From: Sphingomonas sp. 67-36
GTDB lineage: Bacteria > Pseudomonadota > Alphaproteobacteria > Sphingomonadales > Sphingomonadaceae
Direction of reading: 5' to 3'
Assembly: GCA_001897375.1 (NCBI GenBank)
Contig: MKSU01000004.1
Location: 24,825 to 88,824, forward strand
Length of the DNA: 64,000 bases
The notes beneath the pieces are model-generated. The model was not told the origin of the DNA and did no database searches. It saw nothing but the letters and a program-made list of their open reading frames with translations. Below, piece after piece: positions 43,076 through 52,064 of this stretch (its first letter is position 1; each line of letters starts with the position of its first letter). A program made the translations under genes and the position numbers.

Positions 43076-43077
43076 TC

Positions 43078-44703
43078 GTGCGCGGCCGGCTGCTCGTCAT
43101 CGCGGCCTGGCTGCTGGCGATGGGCATCGCCTTCGCGCAACCGATCGCCAGCGGCTTCGCGCTCGGCTTCGGCGATCGCGTCGATGCGCTGATCGAGATC
43201 AGCCTGCTCGAACATTGGCGCAACGTGCTGAGCGGCGCGGCGGCGTGGAACGCGCCGTTCTATTTCCATCCGCATCCGATCGTGCTCGGCTATAACGACG
43301 GCTATCTGCTGTCGGGGCTGTTCTATTCCGGTTGGCGGACGGTGGCCGACCCGTTCCTGGCCGACACGCTGACCGCCGCGACGTGGAAGACGATCGGCTT
43401 CTTCGCGAGCTACGTGCTCGTCGCGAAGGTGCTGCGCTGGGGTCGGGGGACCGCGATCCTCGTCGCGGTGATGCTCACCATCGCCAACGGCATGGCGGTG
43501 CAGGCGGTCCATGCGCAGCTTCAGACGGTGGCGCTGGTGCCGCTCGCCTTCGCGCTGGCGATCACGGCGGCGCGTGCCTCGGCGCGGGGCGAGGCGATCC
43601 GCGCCGCCGTGCTGGCGGCAGCGCTGGCGCTGCTGATGGCGGCGTGGCTGCTCACCGCTTACTACATGGCGTGGTTCACCATCTGGTTCGGCTGCCTGTT
43701 CGTTGCTTGCCGGGCATGGTGCGAGCGACGCACGTTGCCGGGCACCGGTCTCGCATCGCTGCGCCGCCATGCCGTGCCGCTAGCGACGGCAGCGGCGGTG
43801 TTCGCGATCGCGGCAATCCCGTTTCTAACCGTCTATCTGCCCAAGGCACATGAGACCGGGGAGCACGGCTATGCGGCGATGGCAGCCTATCTCGTCACGC
43901 CGCTGGTCGACATGATCGACGTGGGGCCGGGCAATCTGCTGTGGGGCTGGCTGTGGAACGGGCCGGCCGTGCCGGGCGACGAACATGTCAGCGGCTTCCC
44001 GCCGCTGCTGTTCGCGCTGGCGGTCGCGGCGGCGTGGCGTGTCCTGCGGCACGGCGAATCGTTCCCGCCGGTACTGCGGACCTATGCGCTGGCGATCGTC
44101 GTCGGCTGGGCGCTGACGCTGCAATTGTGGCTGTTTTCGCCATGGGGACTGGTGCTTCGGCTCGTGCCCGGCGCGTCGGGGTTGCGAGTCGTGCTGCGCT
44201 TCCAGCTTTTCCTGATCCTGCCGCTGCTGCTGCTGACGGCGGCGGTGTGGCGCGAGCGGCTGGCGGCGCTGGCGCGCGCCCGGCCATGGCGCGCGGCCGC
44301 GATCGTGTTCCTGCTGCTCGCCGAGCAGATCAACCTCGACCCCGCCGCCGCCGCGCTCGACGCGCGCGAGCAGCGCGCCGCCTTGTGGTCGATCCCCGCG
44401 CCGCCGCCCGCCTGCCGCAGCTTCTACGTCGTCGCAGCGCGCGTGCGCGAACCGGTCTTCCGCACGCCGGCGGAGCACGCGCAGTTCGCGCACAATGTCG
44501 ATGCGATGCTGCTCGCTGAGCTTTGGCGGGTGCCGACGATCAACGGCTGGGCGACCTTCACCCCGCCGGACTGGAGCTTCGCCCGTCCGCTCGATCAGGA
44601 TTACGAGCGGCGCGTGGCCTTCTACGCCCGCATCCACGATCTTCATGGCCTCTGCCGGCTCGACGTGCGCGAACGGCAGCCATGGTCGATGGCGGCGCCA
44701 TAG
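43078..44703 (+). CDS. Polytopic membrane protein, glycosyltransferase (GT-C)-like
   Basis: Integral membrane protein of 541 residues with about ten transmembrane helices, several of them consecutive (LLVIAAWLLAMGIAFAQPIA, VLAAALALLMAAWLLTAYYMAWFTIWFGCLFVA, LATAAAVFAIAAIPFLTVYL, FQLFLILPLLLLTAAVW), a periplasmic-looking loop after the first helix with HWRNVLSGAAAWNAPFYFHPHPIVLGYND, and a soluble C-terminal part. This layout recalls GT-C glycosyltransferases that use polyprenyl-linked sugars, but I cannot name the family. It starts with GTG at 43078, two bases after murI. Confidence 0.7.
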   Translation: MRGRLLVIAAWLLAMGIAFAQPIASGFALGFGDRVDALIEISLLEHWRNVLSGAAAWNAPFYFHPHPIVLGYNDGYLLSGLFYSGWRTVADPFLADTLTAATWKTIGFFASYVLVAKVLRWGRGTAILVAVMLTIANGMAVQAVHAQLQTVALVPLAFALAITAARASARGEAIRAAVLAAALALLMAAWLLTAYYMAWFTIWFGCLFVACRAWCERRTLPGTGLASLRRHAVPLATAAAVFAIAAIPFLTVYLPKAHETGEHGYAAMAAYLVTPLVDMIDVGPGNLLWGWLWNGPAVPGDEHVSGFPPLLFALAVAAAWRVLRHGESFPPVLRTYALAIVVGWALTLQLWLFSPWGLVLRLVPGASGLRVVLRFQLFLILPLLLLTAAVWRERLAALARARPWRAAAIVFLLLAEQINLDPAAAALDAREQRAALWSIPAPPPACRSFYVVAARVREPVFRTPAEHAQFAHNVDAMLLAELWRVPTINGWATFTPPDWSFARPLDQDYERRVAFYARIHDLHGLCRLDVRERQPWSMAAP

Positions 44704-44748
44704 TTTTCCGCTGGCGAAGTTGCTGACATCGCGGTAAGCGGCCCGGAC

Positions 44749-45993
44749 ATGAGCATCGAGCATCACGAGGCGCGTCCGGTGGATTACGGACGGGTCTTCA
44801 ATCAGGCGATCGACCGGCTCCACGCCGAGGGCCGTTATCGCGTGTTCATCGACATCCTGCGCAACAAGGGCATGTTCCCCAATGCGCGGTGCTTCGCCGG
44901 GCATAACGGGCCGAAGCCGATCACCGTGTGGTGCTCGAACGACTATCTCTCGATGGGCCAGCATCCGAAGGTGATCGCGGCGATGGAGGAGGCGCTGCAC
45001 GATGTCGGCGCCGGCTCCGGCGGCACGCGCAACATCGGCGGCAACACCCATTACCACATCGACCTTGAGGCCGAGCTTGCCGATCTGCACGGCAAGGAAG
45101 GCGCCTTGCTGTTCACCTCCGGCTATGTCTCGAACGAGGCGACGCTGGCGACGGTGGCGAAGGTGCTGCCGGGCTGCATCATCTTCTCCGACGAGCTGAA
45201 CCACGCCAGCATGATCGCGGGCATCCGCAATTCGGGCTGCGAGAAATACGTCTTCCGCCACAACGACCTCGCGCATCTGGAGGAATTGCTGGCGGCGGCC
45301 GATCCCTCGCTGCCGAAGCTGATCGCGTTCGAGAGCGTCTATTCGATGGAGGGCGACGTCGCGCCGATCGCGGCGATCTGCGACCTCGCCGACAAATATA
45401 ACGCGCTGACCTATCTCGACGAGGTGCACGCGGTCGGCATGTACGGCCCGCGCGGCGGCGGCATCTCCGAGCGCGACGCGGTGGCGGAACGGCTGACGAT
45501 CATCGAGGGCACGCTGGGCAAGGCGTTCGGCGTGATGGGCGGCTATATCGCGGCCGACAAGGTCGTCATCGACGTGATCCGCTCCTATGCGCCGGGGTTC
45601 ATCTTCACCACCTCGCTGTCGCCGGTGCTGGTCGCCGGTGTGCTGGCGAGCGTCCGCCACCTCAAGGCGAGCAGCGTCGAGCGCGAGGGGCAGCAGGCGT
45701 CGGCGGCGAAGCTGAAGGCGATGTTCGCCGAGGCCGGGCTGCCGGTGATGATGGGCGAGACGCACATCGTGCCGCTGATGGTCGGCGATCCGGTGAAGGC
45801 GAAGAAGATCAGCGATATCCTGCTGGCGGAATACGGCATCTACGTCCAGCCGATCAACTATCCCACCGTGCCGCGCGGCACCGAGCGGCTGCGCTTCACC
45901 CCCGGCCCGACGCATAATGAAATGATGATGCGCGAGCTGACCGACGCGCTGGCCGAAATCTGGGACCGGCTGGAGATCAGGAAGGCGGCCTGA
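44749..45993 (+). CDS. hemA: 5-aminolevulinate synthase
   Basis: PLP enzyme that condenses glycine and succinyl-CoA to 5-aminolevulinate, the C4 (Shemin) route to haem used by alphaproteobacteria. It has 414 residues. Marks are [60 protein letters not shown] and the cofactor lysine in [17 protein letters not shown]. It begins at ATG 44749 after a 45-base gap. A degenerate repeat-like palindrome lies just after its stop. Haem demand from the cytochromes in the window would depend on it. Confidence 0.96.
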   Translation: MSIEHHEARPVDYGRVFNQAIDRLHAEGRYRVFIDILRNKGMFPNARCFAGHNGPKPITVWCSNDYLSMGQHPKVIAAMEEALHDVGAGSGGTRNIGGNTHYHIDLEAELADLHGKEGALLFTSGYVSNEATLATVAKVLPGCIIFSDELNHASMIAGIRNSGCEKYVFRHNDLAHLEELLAAADPSLPKLIAFESVYSMEGDVAPIAAICDLADKYNALTYLDEVHAVGMYGPRGGGISERDAVAERLTIIEGTLGKAFGVMGGYIAADKVVIDVIRSYAPGFIFTTSLSPVLVAGVLASVRHLKASSVEREGQQASAAKLKAMFAEAGLPVMMGETHIVPLMVGDPVKAKKISDILLAEYGIYVQPINYPTVPRGTERLRFTPGPTHNEMMMRELTDALAEIWDRLEIRKAA

Positions 45994-46006
45994 GGGCATT
46001 CACCGT

Positions 46007-46025
46007 CATTCCTGCGCAGGCTGGA
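46007..46025. repeat. Degenerate REP-like palindrome after hemA
   Basis: CCTGCGCAGG (46011-46020) is a perfect 10-base palindrome within ATTCCTGCGCAGGCTGGAA. It resembles the short dispersed intergenic palindromes of sphingomonad genomes. Only one copy is seen in the window, so the assignment is tentative. Confidence 0.35.
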
Positions 46026-46070
46026 ACGGCCATCGCCATCGGGAGAGGGGCGTGGCTCCCTCCTCCTTCG

Positions 46071-46601
46071 TCATTTTCCCGAGATGCGCGCTTCGTAGGC
46101 GTCTATATCCTCTTTCGGATAGGAAGCATCGATGCGCGCTCTCCTTCCTTCGCAATTTGTCTGCAACGAAGCTGGGATGGCAGCGGCCATCGCGCGATTA
46201 TAATCGATTTCAAAGTTGGATAGTAACGCTGCGCACAGAGATTCTTCCGGCGAGGCTGATAGTTCGGGCCGTTCGAAGCCGCCGATTTCATCGAGGCGGA
46301 TCTTGTCCCATTCGAACGTCGCGCAACGTTTGATGCCGGGTGCGACCCACATCATGCCTTCCTGGGCATTCCAGAAAAAGAAGCGCGTTTCGCCCTGCGC
46401 GATGTCCCTTTTCACCGCTTCCTGAACATTCAGGCCGCGGATGGCTCTGGCGCAGGACAGCATGTGGGCGGCACGGTTCGGCATGATAGCGCGCGCCTCT
46501 TTCCTCTCGGATTCCTTTTGAGGCGCCATGCCGCTTTGCTGACAGCCGGAAAGCTGCGGCAGGAGACATGCGATCAAAAGAACCAGACGATCACGCGCCA
46601 T
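46071..46601 (-). CDS. Hypothetical lipoprotein
   Basis: Exported lipoprotein of 176 residues with signal RLVLLIACLLPQLSGC (lipobox LSGC, Cys20). The mature part is soluble, has four further cysteines (CARAIRG, IKRCATFEW, SLCAALL, TNCEGRR) that could form two disulfides, and shows no domain I recognise. The start at 46601 follows GGGAGGG. GC content is visibly lower than that of its neighbours (many AA/TT dinucleotides), and it sits alone between hemA (convergent) and queG, hinting at recent acquisition. Confidence 0.7.
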   Translation of the reverse strand: MARDRLVLLIACLLPQLSGCQQSGMAPQKESERKEARAIMPNRAAHMLSCARAIRGLNVQEAVKRDIAQGETRFFFWNAQEGMMWVAPGIKRCATFEWDKIRLDEIGGFERPELSASPEESLCAALLSNFEIDYNRAMAAAIPASLQTNCEGRRARIDASYPKEDIDAYEARISGK

Positions 46602-46678
46602 GACTATGCCCTCCCTCCCGAGGCGACAGGTTCTATGGAATGTTCTGCCGATCGCGGAAATAATGCAAGTTCAGGGTG

Positions 46679-47713
46679 TTATGGCTTGGTGAGCCGCCCC
46701 ATCGCCCAGACGGCCATCTCCCGCACCACCGCGTTCGCATCGTCCAGCAGCGGACGCACCGCTTCCACCAGACCCGTGTCCCCGCTGTTGCCGGCCGCGA
46801 TCAGGCAGTTGCGCACCATCCGGTCGCGGCCGATGCGCTTGATCGGGGAGCCGGCGAACACCTGCCGAAAGCCGGCGTCGTCCAGCCCGAGCAATTCGTC
46901 GAGATGCGGCGCGACCAGTTCCGCGCGCGGCGCGAAGGCCATGTTGGCGCGCGCGGCCTGCGCGAACTTGTTCCATGGGCAGGCGGCGAGGCAATCGTCA
47001 CAGCCGTAGATGCGGTTGCCGATCGCCTCGCAGAATTCCTCCGGGATCGGCCCGGCGTGCTCGATCGTCAGATAGGAGATGCAGCGCCGCGCATCGAGCC
47101 GATAGGGCGCGGGGAAGGCGCCGGTCGGGCAGGCGCGCTGGCAGGCGTCGCACGAGCCGCATGTGTCCCGCCCGGCCTCGTCCGGCTCAAGCGCCAGCGT
47201 GGTGTAGATCGCGCCGAGGAACAGCCAGCTTCCGTCCGACCGGCTGACGAGGTTGGTGTGCTTGCCCTGCCAGCCGAGCCCCGCCGCCTCCGCCAGCGGC
47301 TTCTCCATGACCGGCGCGGTATCGACGAACACCTTGAGGTCGCCGCCCGCCTCCGCCACCATCCAGCGGGCGAGCGCCTTCAGCGCCTTCTTGACGATAT
47401 CGTGGTAATCCTGCCCCTGCGCATAGACCGAGATACGCCCGCGCGTGGATTCGGCCGCGAGCCGCATCGGATCCTCGCGCGGGGCATAGCTCATGCCGAG
47501 CGCGATCACGCTCCGCGCCTCGGGCCACAGCCCGGCGGGGCTTTCGCGGTGATGCGCGCGCGATTCCATCCACAGCATGTCGCCGTGCGCGCCCTCCGCC
47601 AGCCACGCGCGCAGCCGCTCGGCCGCGTGCGGTGTCGCATCGGCGCGCGCGATGCCGCAGGCCGTGAAGCCGAGGTCGGCCGCCTTCGCCTTGAGACGGG
47701 ATTCGAAGGGCAT
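46679..47713 (-). CDS. queG: Epoxyqueuosine reductase QueG
   Basis: Cobalamin- and iron-sulfur-dependent enzyme that performs the last step of queuosine synthesis in tRNA. It has 344 residues. Two [4Fe-4S] motifs are present, CGSCDACQRACPTGAFPAPY and CDDCLAACPWNKFAQ; the N-terminal part contains the cobalamin-binding ALGMSYAPREDPM and the active-site DTAPVMEKPLAEAAGLGWQGKHTN; a HEAT-like tail ends in AVVREMAVWAMGRL. The ATG at 47713 follows GGTGGAAG; a GTG at 47725 is in frame. It is divergent from an ABC transporter ATPase gene. Confidence 0.95.
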   Translation of the reverse strand: MPFESRLKAKAADLGFTACGIARADATPHAAERLRAWLAEGAHGDMLWMESRAHHRESPAGLWPEARSVIALGMSYAPREDPMRLAAESTRGRISVYAQGQDYHDIVKKALKALARWMVAEAGGDLKVFVDTAPVMEKPLAEAAGLGWQGKHTNLVSRSDGSWLFLGAIYTTLALEPDEAGRDTCGSCDACQRACPTGAFPAPYRLDARRCISYLTIEHAGPIPEEFCEAIGNRIYGCDDCLAACPWNKFAQAARANMAFAPRAELVAPHLDELLGLDDAGFRQVFAGSPIKRIGRDRMVRNCLIAAGNSGDTGLVEAVRPLLDDANAVVREMAVWAMGRLTKP

Positions 47714-47754
47714 GTTTACTTCCACCGGCTATCCGCTAGCACATGCCGGAGACC

Positions 47755-48672
47755 ATGAGCGATAATCCAGCGATCACCGCCAGCGGCCTCGTCAAGCGTT
47801 TCGGCGGGCGGCGCGTGGTGGACGGGCTCGATCTGATCGTGCCGCGCGGCACGGTCTATGGCGTGCTCGGCCCGAACGGCGCGGGCAAGACGACCACGCT
47901 GCGCACGCTGCTCGGCATCATCGAGCCGGACGAGGGCAGCCGCACCCTGCTCGGCTTCAGCCATCCCCGCGATGCGAGCGATCTGGTCGGCTACCTTCCC
48001 GAGGAGCGCGGTCTCTACCCGGCGATGAAGGCGCGCGAGGCGATCGCCTTCATGGGCGCGCTGCGCGGCCTGCCGTGGGCGGAGGGGCGCGAGCGCGCGG
48101 TCGCGCTGCTTGAGCAGAACGGCCTCGGCCATGCCGCCGACCAGAAGATCCGCAAATTGTCCAAGGGCATGGCGCAGCTCGTCCAGTTGCTCGGCTCGGT
48201 GGTGCATCGACCGGAACTGCTGGTGCTCGACGAGCCTTTTTCCGGCCTCGATCCGGTCAATCAGGAGCGGCTGGAGGCGCTGGTGCTCGCCGAGCGCGAT
48301 CGCGGCGCGACGATCCTGTTTTCCACGCATGTGATGGCCCACGCCCAGCGGCTGTGCGACCGGCTGGCGATCATCGCGCGCGGCAAGCGCCGCTTCGAGG
48401 GCACGGTGGAGCAGGCGCGCGCGCTGCTGCCGCAGCAGGTGCTCTACACGCCGCATTTCCCCGATGGCGCGATCCGCGCGCTGCTGCCGCCCGATGCGGT
48501 GCCGGCGGGGGAGGGGTGGCGCTTCGAGCTGCCGCGCGAGGGGATCGAGGGGCTGCTGAAGCGGCTGATCGACGCGGGCCACGGCATTTCCGGTCTGTCG
48601 ATCGAGCGGCCGGGGCTGCACGAGGCGTTCGTCCGCATCGTCGGCGAGGCGGACCGGGAGGAAGCGGCATGA
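47755..48672 (+). CDS. ABC transporter ATP-binding protein (NatA-like)
   Basis: ATPase of an ABC-2 type exporter, 305 residues from the ATG at 47755 (309 from 47743; GGAG lies between them). Walker A GPNGAGKTTTLRTLLG, signature KLSKGMAQLVQLLG, Walker B LLVLDEPFSGLDPVNQ and switch FSTHVMAHAQRLCDRL are complete. About 90 C-terminal residues follow the core, as in DrrA/NatA-type exporters. The stop overlaps the permease start by ATGA. The substrate (sodium, drug or other) cannot be told. Confidence 0.9.
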   Translation: MSDNPAITASGLVKRFGGRRVVDGLDLIVPRGTVYGVLGPNGAGKTTTLRTLLGIIEPDEGSRTLLGFSHPRDASDLVGYLPEERGLYPAMKAREAIAFMGALRGLPWAEGRERAVALLEQNGLGHAADQKIRKLSKGMAQLVQLLGSVVHRPELLVLDEPFSGLDPVNQERLEALVLAERDRGATILFSTHVMAHAQRLCDRLAIIARGKRRFEGTVEQARALLPQQVLYTPHFPDGAIRALLPPDAVPAGEGWRFELPREGIEGLLKRLIDAGHGISGLSIERPGLHEAFVRIVGEADREEAA

Positions 48673-49916
48673 GCCGGCTTCCCCGCGCCGTCCGCCAGAC
48701 GCTGACCATCGCGCGGCGCGATTTCGTCGCGACGGTGTTCACGCCGATCTTCCTGCTGTTCCTGCTCGCGCCCGTCGTCATGGGGGCGTTCGGCGCGATC
48801 GGCGGGCTGGGGGCGCAGAGCGTCTCCGACGGTGCCGCCGAGAAGGCGCGCGTGGTGGCGATCGTGCCCGCGCGCGAGGGTGCGCTGCTGCGCGAGGCGG
48901 ATGCCGCGCTACGCCCGATCTTCCCACGCGATGCCAGCCCGCCCGCGCTGGAGATCCGCGCGCCGGCGAGCGATGCGTCCGCGCAGGCGCGCGCCGCGCT
49001 CGCGACGCCCGGTGTCGACGTTGCCGCGACGCTCGCCGGGCCGCTCGACCGGCCGCACATCCTGCGCGCGGCCGACGCCCGGCGCGCGGGCGCCTATCTC
49101 GCCGCGCTCGCCGACCGCGCGACCCGCGTCGCGCGCGATCCGGCGGCGCGCTCCGTCCCGCAGGTCGAGGTGGTGGATCGCGAGCGGCCGAGCGCCCGCA
49201 CGCGCGGCGCCTCCGCCTTCTTCGCGGTGTTCGGCGTGTTCTTCCTCACCCTGTTCCTCTCCGGCCAAGTGGTCGGCACGATGGCGGAGGAGCGCAACAA
49301 CAAGGTGATCGAGGTGCTCGCCGCCGCCGTGCCGCTGGAAAGCGTGTTCCTCGGCAAGCTGATCGGCATGTTCGGCGTGGCGGCGCTGTTCGTCGCCTTC
49401 TGGGGCGTGGTGGTGAGCCAGATCGGCGCGCTGCTGCCGGGCGGCGGGCTGGCCGGCATGGCGGCGCCCGCCGTGGGGGCAGCGCCGTTCGCCTTGCTGT
49501 TCGTGGCCTATTTCGCGATGGCTTATCTGCTGCTCGGCTCGGTGTTCCTCGGCGTCGGCGCGCAGGCATCGACGATGCGCGAGATCCAGATGCTCTCGCT
49601 GCCGATCACCGTGACGCAGGTCGGCATGTTCGCCTTGTCCTCCGCCGCCGCGGCGCATCCGGGAAGCTGGATGGCGACCTTCGCCGAGGTCTTTCCGCTG
49701 TCGTCGCCGTTCGCGATGGTCGCCCGCACGGTGAATGCGCCGGAACTGTGGCCGCATTTGCTGGCGCTCGGCTGGCAGGCCTTGTGGGTCGGGGTGTTCG
49801 TCATGATCGGCGCGCGGCTGTTCCGGCGCGGCGTGCTCCAGTCCGGCAGCCCGGCGGGCGCATGGCGCAAGCTGTTCAACCGCACCGAGCAGGCGGGCGA
49901 TCGCGTCGGCTATTGA
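48669..49916 (+). CDS. ABC-2 type transporter permease (NatB-like)
   Basis: Membrane subunit of the exporter, 415 residues. One N-terminal transmembrane segment (FVATVFTPIFLLFLLAPVVMGAFGAIG) precedes a large extracytoplasmic domain of about 140 residues, then five more helices start at SAFFAVFGVFFLTLFLSGQVVGTMAEERNNKVIEVLAAAVPLESVFLGKL. The ERNNKVIEVL...GK motif is typical of NatB/ABC-2 permeases. It is coupled to the ATPase gene by an ATGA overlap; the P450 gene follows 49 bases later. Confidence 0.9.
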   Translation: MSRLPRAVRQTLTIARRDFVATVFTPIFLLFLLAPVVMGAFGAIGGLGAQSVSDGAAEKARVVAIVPAREGALLREADAALRPIFPRDASPPALEIRAPASDASAQARAALATPGVDVAATLAGPLDRPHILRAADARRAGAYLAALADRATRVARDPAARSVPQVEVVDRERPSARTRGASAFFAVFGVFFLTLFLSGQVVGTMAEERNNKVIEVLAAAVPLESVFLGKLIGMFGVAALFVAFWGVVVSQIGALLPGGGLAGMAAPAVGAAPFALLFVAYFAMAYLLLGSVFLGVGAQASTMREIQMLSLPITVTQVGMFALSSAAAAHPGSWMATFAEVFPLSSPFAMVARTVNAPELWPHLLALGWQALWVGVFVMIGARLFRRGVLQSGSPAGAWRKLFNRTEQAGDRVGY

Positions 49917-49965
49917 CATTCGTGTCAGCTAGCGCTTTCCTCATGCCAGGGATGAGGAGATAGCC

Positions 49966-51210
49966 ATGGCCACGCTGGCGAAGGATGCGAGCGAATTCGG
50001 TGCCGTCGATCCGCTCGACGTCAGCCGACCGGAGCTTTACCGCGACGATACCTGGCAGGCGCCGTTCGCGACGCTGCGCGCCACCGCGCCGGTGCATCGG
50101 GTCGAGCATTCGGAATATGGGCCGTATTGGTCGGTCTCCACCTACAAGCCGATCGTCGAGGTCGAATCGCTGCCCGATCTCTATTCCTCCGAAGCCGGCG
50201 GCATCACGCTCGCCGACTTCATCGAGGAATCGTCGGACGTGCGGATGCCGATGTTCATCGCGCGCGACCGCCCGGTGCATACCGGCCAGCGCCGCACCGT
50301 CGCCCCGGCCTTCACCCCGTCCGAGATGACGCGCATGTCCGGCGACATCCGCCGCCGCACGGAGGAAGTGCTGGACAGCCTGCCCTATGGCGAGGGCTTC
50401 GATTGGGTCGACAAGGTCTCGATCGAACTGACCACGCAGATGCTGGCGATCCTGTTCGATTTCCCGTGGGAGGATCGGCGCAAGCTGACCTTCTGGTCCG
50501 ACTGGGCCGGCGATATCGAGATCGTCAAGAACGAGGAACTGCGCCAGCAGCGGCTGGAATATATGTATGAGTGCGGCGCCTACTTCCAGAACCTGTGGAA
50601 CCAGAAGGTCGGCAAGCCGCAGACGCCGGACCTCATCAGCATGATGATCCATTCCGACGCGATGAGCCACATGGATCATTTCGAGTTCCTCGGGAACCTG
50701 ATCCTGCTGATCGTCGGCGGCAACGACACGACGCGCAACACCATGTCTGCCATCGCCTATGGCCTCGACAAATTCCCCGATCAGCGCGCGAAGCTGGAGG
50801 GCGATCCGTCGCTGATCCCCAATGCGGTGAGCGAGGTGATCCGCTGGCAGACCCCGCTCGCGCACATGCGCCGCACCGCGACGGCGGATACCGAGTTGAT
50901 GGGGCAGCAGATCAAGGCCGGCGACAAGCTGGCGCTATGGTATATCTCCGCCAACCGCGACGAGACGGTGTTCGGCGACGATGCGAACGACATCGTGGTC
51001 GATCGCGCCAATGCGCGGCGGCATCTGGCGTTCGGCCACGGCATCCACCGCTGCGTCGGCGCGCGGCTGGCGGAATTGCAGGTCGGCATCCTGCTGGAGG
51101 AAATGGCCAAGCGCCGGATGCGCGTGAACGTCACCGGCGCGCCGGAGCGCGTGTCGGCGTGCTTCGTCCACGGCTATCGCAAGCTGCCGGTGGAATTGAG
51201 CCGCTATTGA
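49966..51210 (+). CDS. Cytochrome P450, CYP153-like
   Basis: Soluble class I P450 of 414 residues. The I-helix is LIVGGNDTTRNTMS, the EXXR region is VSEVIRWQTPLAHMRRTA, and the haem cysteine is C363 in FGHGIHRCVGARLAELQ. IELTTQMLAILFDFPWEDRRKL, VIRWQTPLAHMRRTA and the RCVGxRLAELQ loop are strongly CYP153-like; that family hydroxylates alkanes and fatty acids at the terminal carbon. The ATG at 49966 follows GAGGAG. No ferredoxin or ferredoxin reductase gene lies nearby, so electrons must come from elsewhere. A strong hairpin follows the stop. Confidence 0.93.
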   Translation: MATLAKDASEFGAVDPLDVSRPELYRDDTWQAPFATLRATAPVHRVEHSEYGPYWSVSTYKPIVEVESLPDLYSSEAGGITLADFIEESSDVRMPMFIARDRPVHTGQRRTVAPAFTPSEMTRMSGDIRRRTEEVLDSLPYGEGFDWVDKVSIELTTQMLAILFDFPWEDRRKLTFWSDWAGDIEIVKNEELRQQRLEYMYECGAYFQNLWNQKVGKPQTPDLISMMIHSDAMSHMDHFEFLGNLILLIVGGNDTTRNTMSAIAYGLDKFPDQRAKLEGDPSLIPNAVSEVIRWQTPLAHMRRTATADTELMGQQIKAGDKLALWYISANRDETVFGDDANDIVVDRANARRHLAFGHGIHRCVGARLAELQVGILLEEMAKRRMRVNVTGAPERVSACFVHGYRKLPVELSRY

Positions 51211-51222
51211 TAAGGGGGCGCC

Positions 51223-51248
51223 CCGGAGGCGGGAAAACCCGCCTCCGG
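51223..51248 (+). terminator. Strong hairpin after the P450 gene, likely terminator
   Basis: CCGGAGGCGGG (51223-51233), loop AAAA, CCCGCCTCCGG (51238-51248): a perfect 11-base-pair stem starting 13 bases after the P450 stop. It has no U-tract, so it may act as a transcript end stabiliser or a factor-dependent terminator. Confidence 0.6.
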
Positions 51249-51319
51249 TCGGTCGCTGTGGTTGGCGGTGAGAGTGCGGTTGTCTTCGCCCCAGTTTCGG
51301 ACATTCGTGGAGCTTGCGC

Positions 51320-51904
51320 TCATTTTTGACTGAAGCGCCACTTTCGGAGCGCCTGAACACCGGCAAGCGCGATCAGTGCTACCCCAGAAACCAGCCAAAC
51401 TACTCCCCATCCATGAAGAACATCGGTTCTAGTGGACATCTTCCAAATCAGCCCTATCCCAATAAGCGCAGCAAGCGACAGGTTCCCGTAGGTAATTTTG
51501 GAGAAGGCAAGCGTACGCGCTTCTTCCTTCGTCATTGCAGCGCCTTCCGGGGTTCGACGTTCCAAGTCGCGGGCTGGCGCATTCCAAGCCCAGTAAAAGA
51601 TCGCGATGAAAGGTACCAAGATTGCCGCGATTCCGGTCCACATGGCCGTTTGCGCCATAGGACTATCAGAATCTGGGAACAGCCAGACCAATAGAATTAT
51701 CAGGCCAACCGTGGCCGGAAGGATGGACCACATAGCGTAACGGATGCGCCGGTTGAATGTTGCTATGAACTGATTGCGCTCCATCTCGCTCACGCGAATT
51801 GGGGCGCCTTTCTGCCCCCTGCGATAAACGTACCCACGGGAGTCGCCCGAGAACTGATCTGCGAAGAGTTGTCGCACCCGATCGAGGTGAGGGGTGGAGA
51901 GCAT
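51320..51904 (-). CDS. Hypothetical membrane protein
   Basis: Protein of 194 residues with about four transmembrane segments in two pairs (YAMWSILPATVGLIILLVWLF, TGIAAILVPFIAIFYWAW, GNLSLAALIGIGLIWKM, VVWLVSGVALIALAGVQAL) and a charged N-terminal region of about 50 residues. I know no family for it. Base composition is less GC-rich than its neighbours. A promoter-like pair lies at 51939-51967. It is alone, between the P450 and ftsH genes. Confidence 0.7.
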   Translation of the reverse strand: MLSTPHLDRVRQLFADQFSGDSRGYVYRRGQKGAPIRVSEMERNQFIATFNRRIRYAMWSILPATVGLIILLVWLFPDSDSPMAQTAMWTGIAAILVPFIAIFYWAWNAPARDLERRTPEGAAMTKEEARTLAFSKITYGNLSLAALIGIGLIWKMSTRTDVLHGWGVVWLVSGVALIALAGVQALRKWRFSQK

Positions 51905-51938
51905 AGCAACAAGCTAGCGGGAAGTGTGACAGCGTGCA

Positions 51939-51967
51939 ATATTCGCTTCCGACCCAACAACAGCCAA
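51939..51967 (-). promoter_or_regulatory. Predicted promoter of the hypothetical membrane protein
   Basis: On the minus strand TTGGCT (51967-51962), 17 bases, then GAATAT (51944-51939). Each hexamer has four or more matches to the sigma-70 consensus. The start codon is 35 bases downstream. Confidence 0.45.
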
Positions 51968-51997
51968 CCGCGTGCGCGGACTGCCACGAACCACCCC

Positions 51998-52029
51998 ATA
52001 AAAGAAAAACCCCGGCGCAACGGCCGGGG
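51998..52029 (-). terminator. Rho-independent terminator of ftsH
   Basis: On the minus strand GCCGGGG... a stem of 7 base pairs (CCCCGGC 52010-52016 with GCCGGGG 52023-52029), a 6-base loop, then a T-rich TTTTTCTTTTAT tract (52009-51998). It begins about 35 bases after the ftsH stop. Confidence 0.85.
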
Positions 52030-52064
52030 CTTCCCTCAAAAACCGAGCGATAAACCCGCCCGCG

